From an uncultured bacterium (GTDB lineage Bacteria; Patescibacteriota; Minisyncoccia; Moranbacterales; GWC2-37-73), in NCBI GenBank assembly GCA_903866285.1, contig CAIPMZ010000118.1:1-12492 (forward strand): 12,492 nt of DNA, given 5' to 3'. Numbering within the stretch: position 1 is the first letter of the stretch; each line of letters starts with the position of its first letter. Below are positions 12,476-12,492 of this stretch, piece after piece. Under the pieces are notes generated by a model that saw only the letters and a list, made by a program, of their open reading frames with translations, did no database searches and had not been told where the DNA came from. The position numbers and the translations under genes are program-made.

Positions 12476-12492
12476 AAATTTTGAATTATGAA

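Overview
The window looks like a piece of a Patescibacteria (Candidate Phyla Radiation, probably Parcubacteria-like) chromosome; this is inference from several traits together. Genes are AT-rich and mostly start without a Shine-Dalgarno sequence. The 23S rRNA carries an extra hairpin segment near its 3' end. The methionyl-tRNA synthetase is short, with an HAGF signature. The TatD protein has the extra segment I associate with CPR homologues. Gaps between genes are filled with low-complexity, locus-specific hairpin DNA. All genes read with standard stops, including one TGA, so there is no sign of UGA recoding.

Layout. Bases 1-866 are the 3' part of 23S rRNA (domain V, sarcin-ricin loop, 3' end), interrupted at 571-769 by a long inverted repeat. 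A 250-base spacer, 5S rRNA and a terminator follow. Next come a single-pass membrane protein of unknown role with a cysteine motif (1401-2198), RodA (2430-3542), a long-form bL25/CTC 5S-binding ribosomal protein with its own promoter and terminator (3797-4459), a secreted coiled-coil protein fused to a lytic-transglycosylase-like domain (4675-6000), MetRS (6014-7441) and TatD (7590-8624).

Bases 8625-9713 are gene-poor. They hold two copies of a 23-base hairpin repeat, one small minus-strand hypothetical gene (9062-9283), two near-identical minus-strand terminators, and a divergent promoter pair from which the ATP synthase operon starts rightward.

The ATP synthase operon runs atpI/Z-like, atpB, atpE, then atpF at the right edge. 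Between atpE and atpF sits a small GIY-YIG nuclease gene whose start and stop codons abut two inverted copies of a TCATCCTGAG-type repeat (11598-11973). This looks like a compact mobile unit lodged in the operon. The c subunit has proton-type rather than sodium-type ligands.

The most unusual theme is hairpin and filler DNA that also invades functional genes: the 23S rRNA, metG (in frame) and tatD (in frame, at least twice). Each arm is often itself a small hairpin. The GIY-YIG unit and this hairpin family are the best candidates for undescribed mobile or structural elements.
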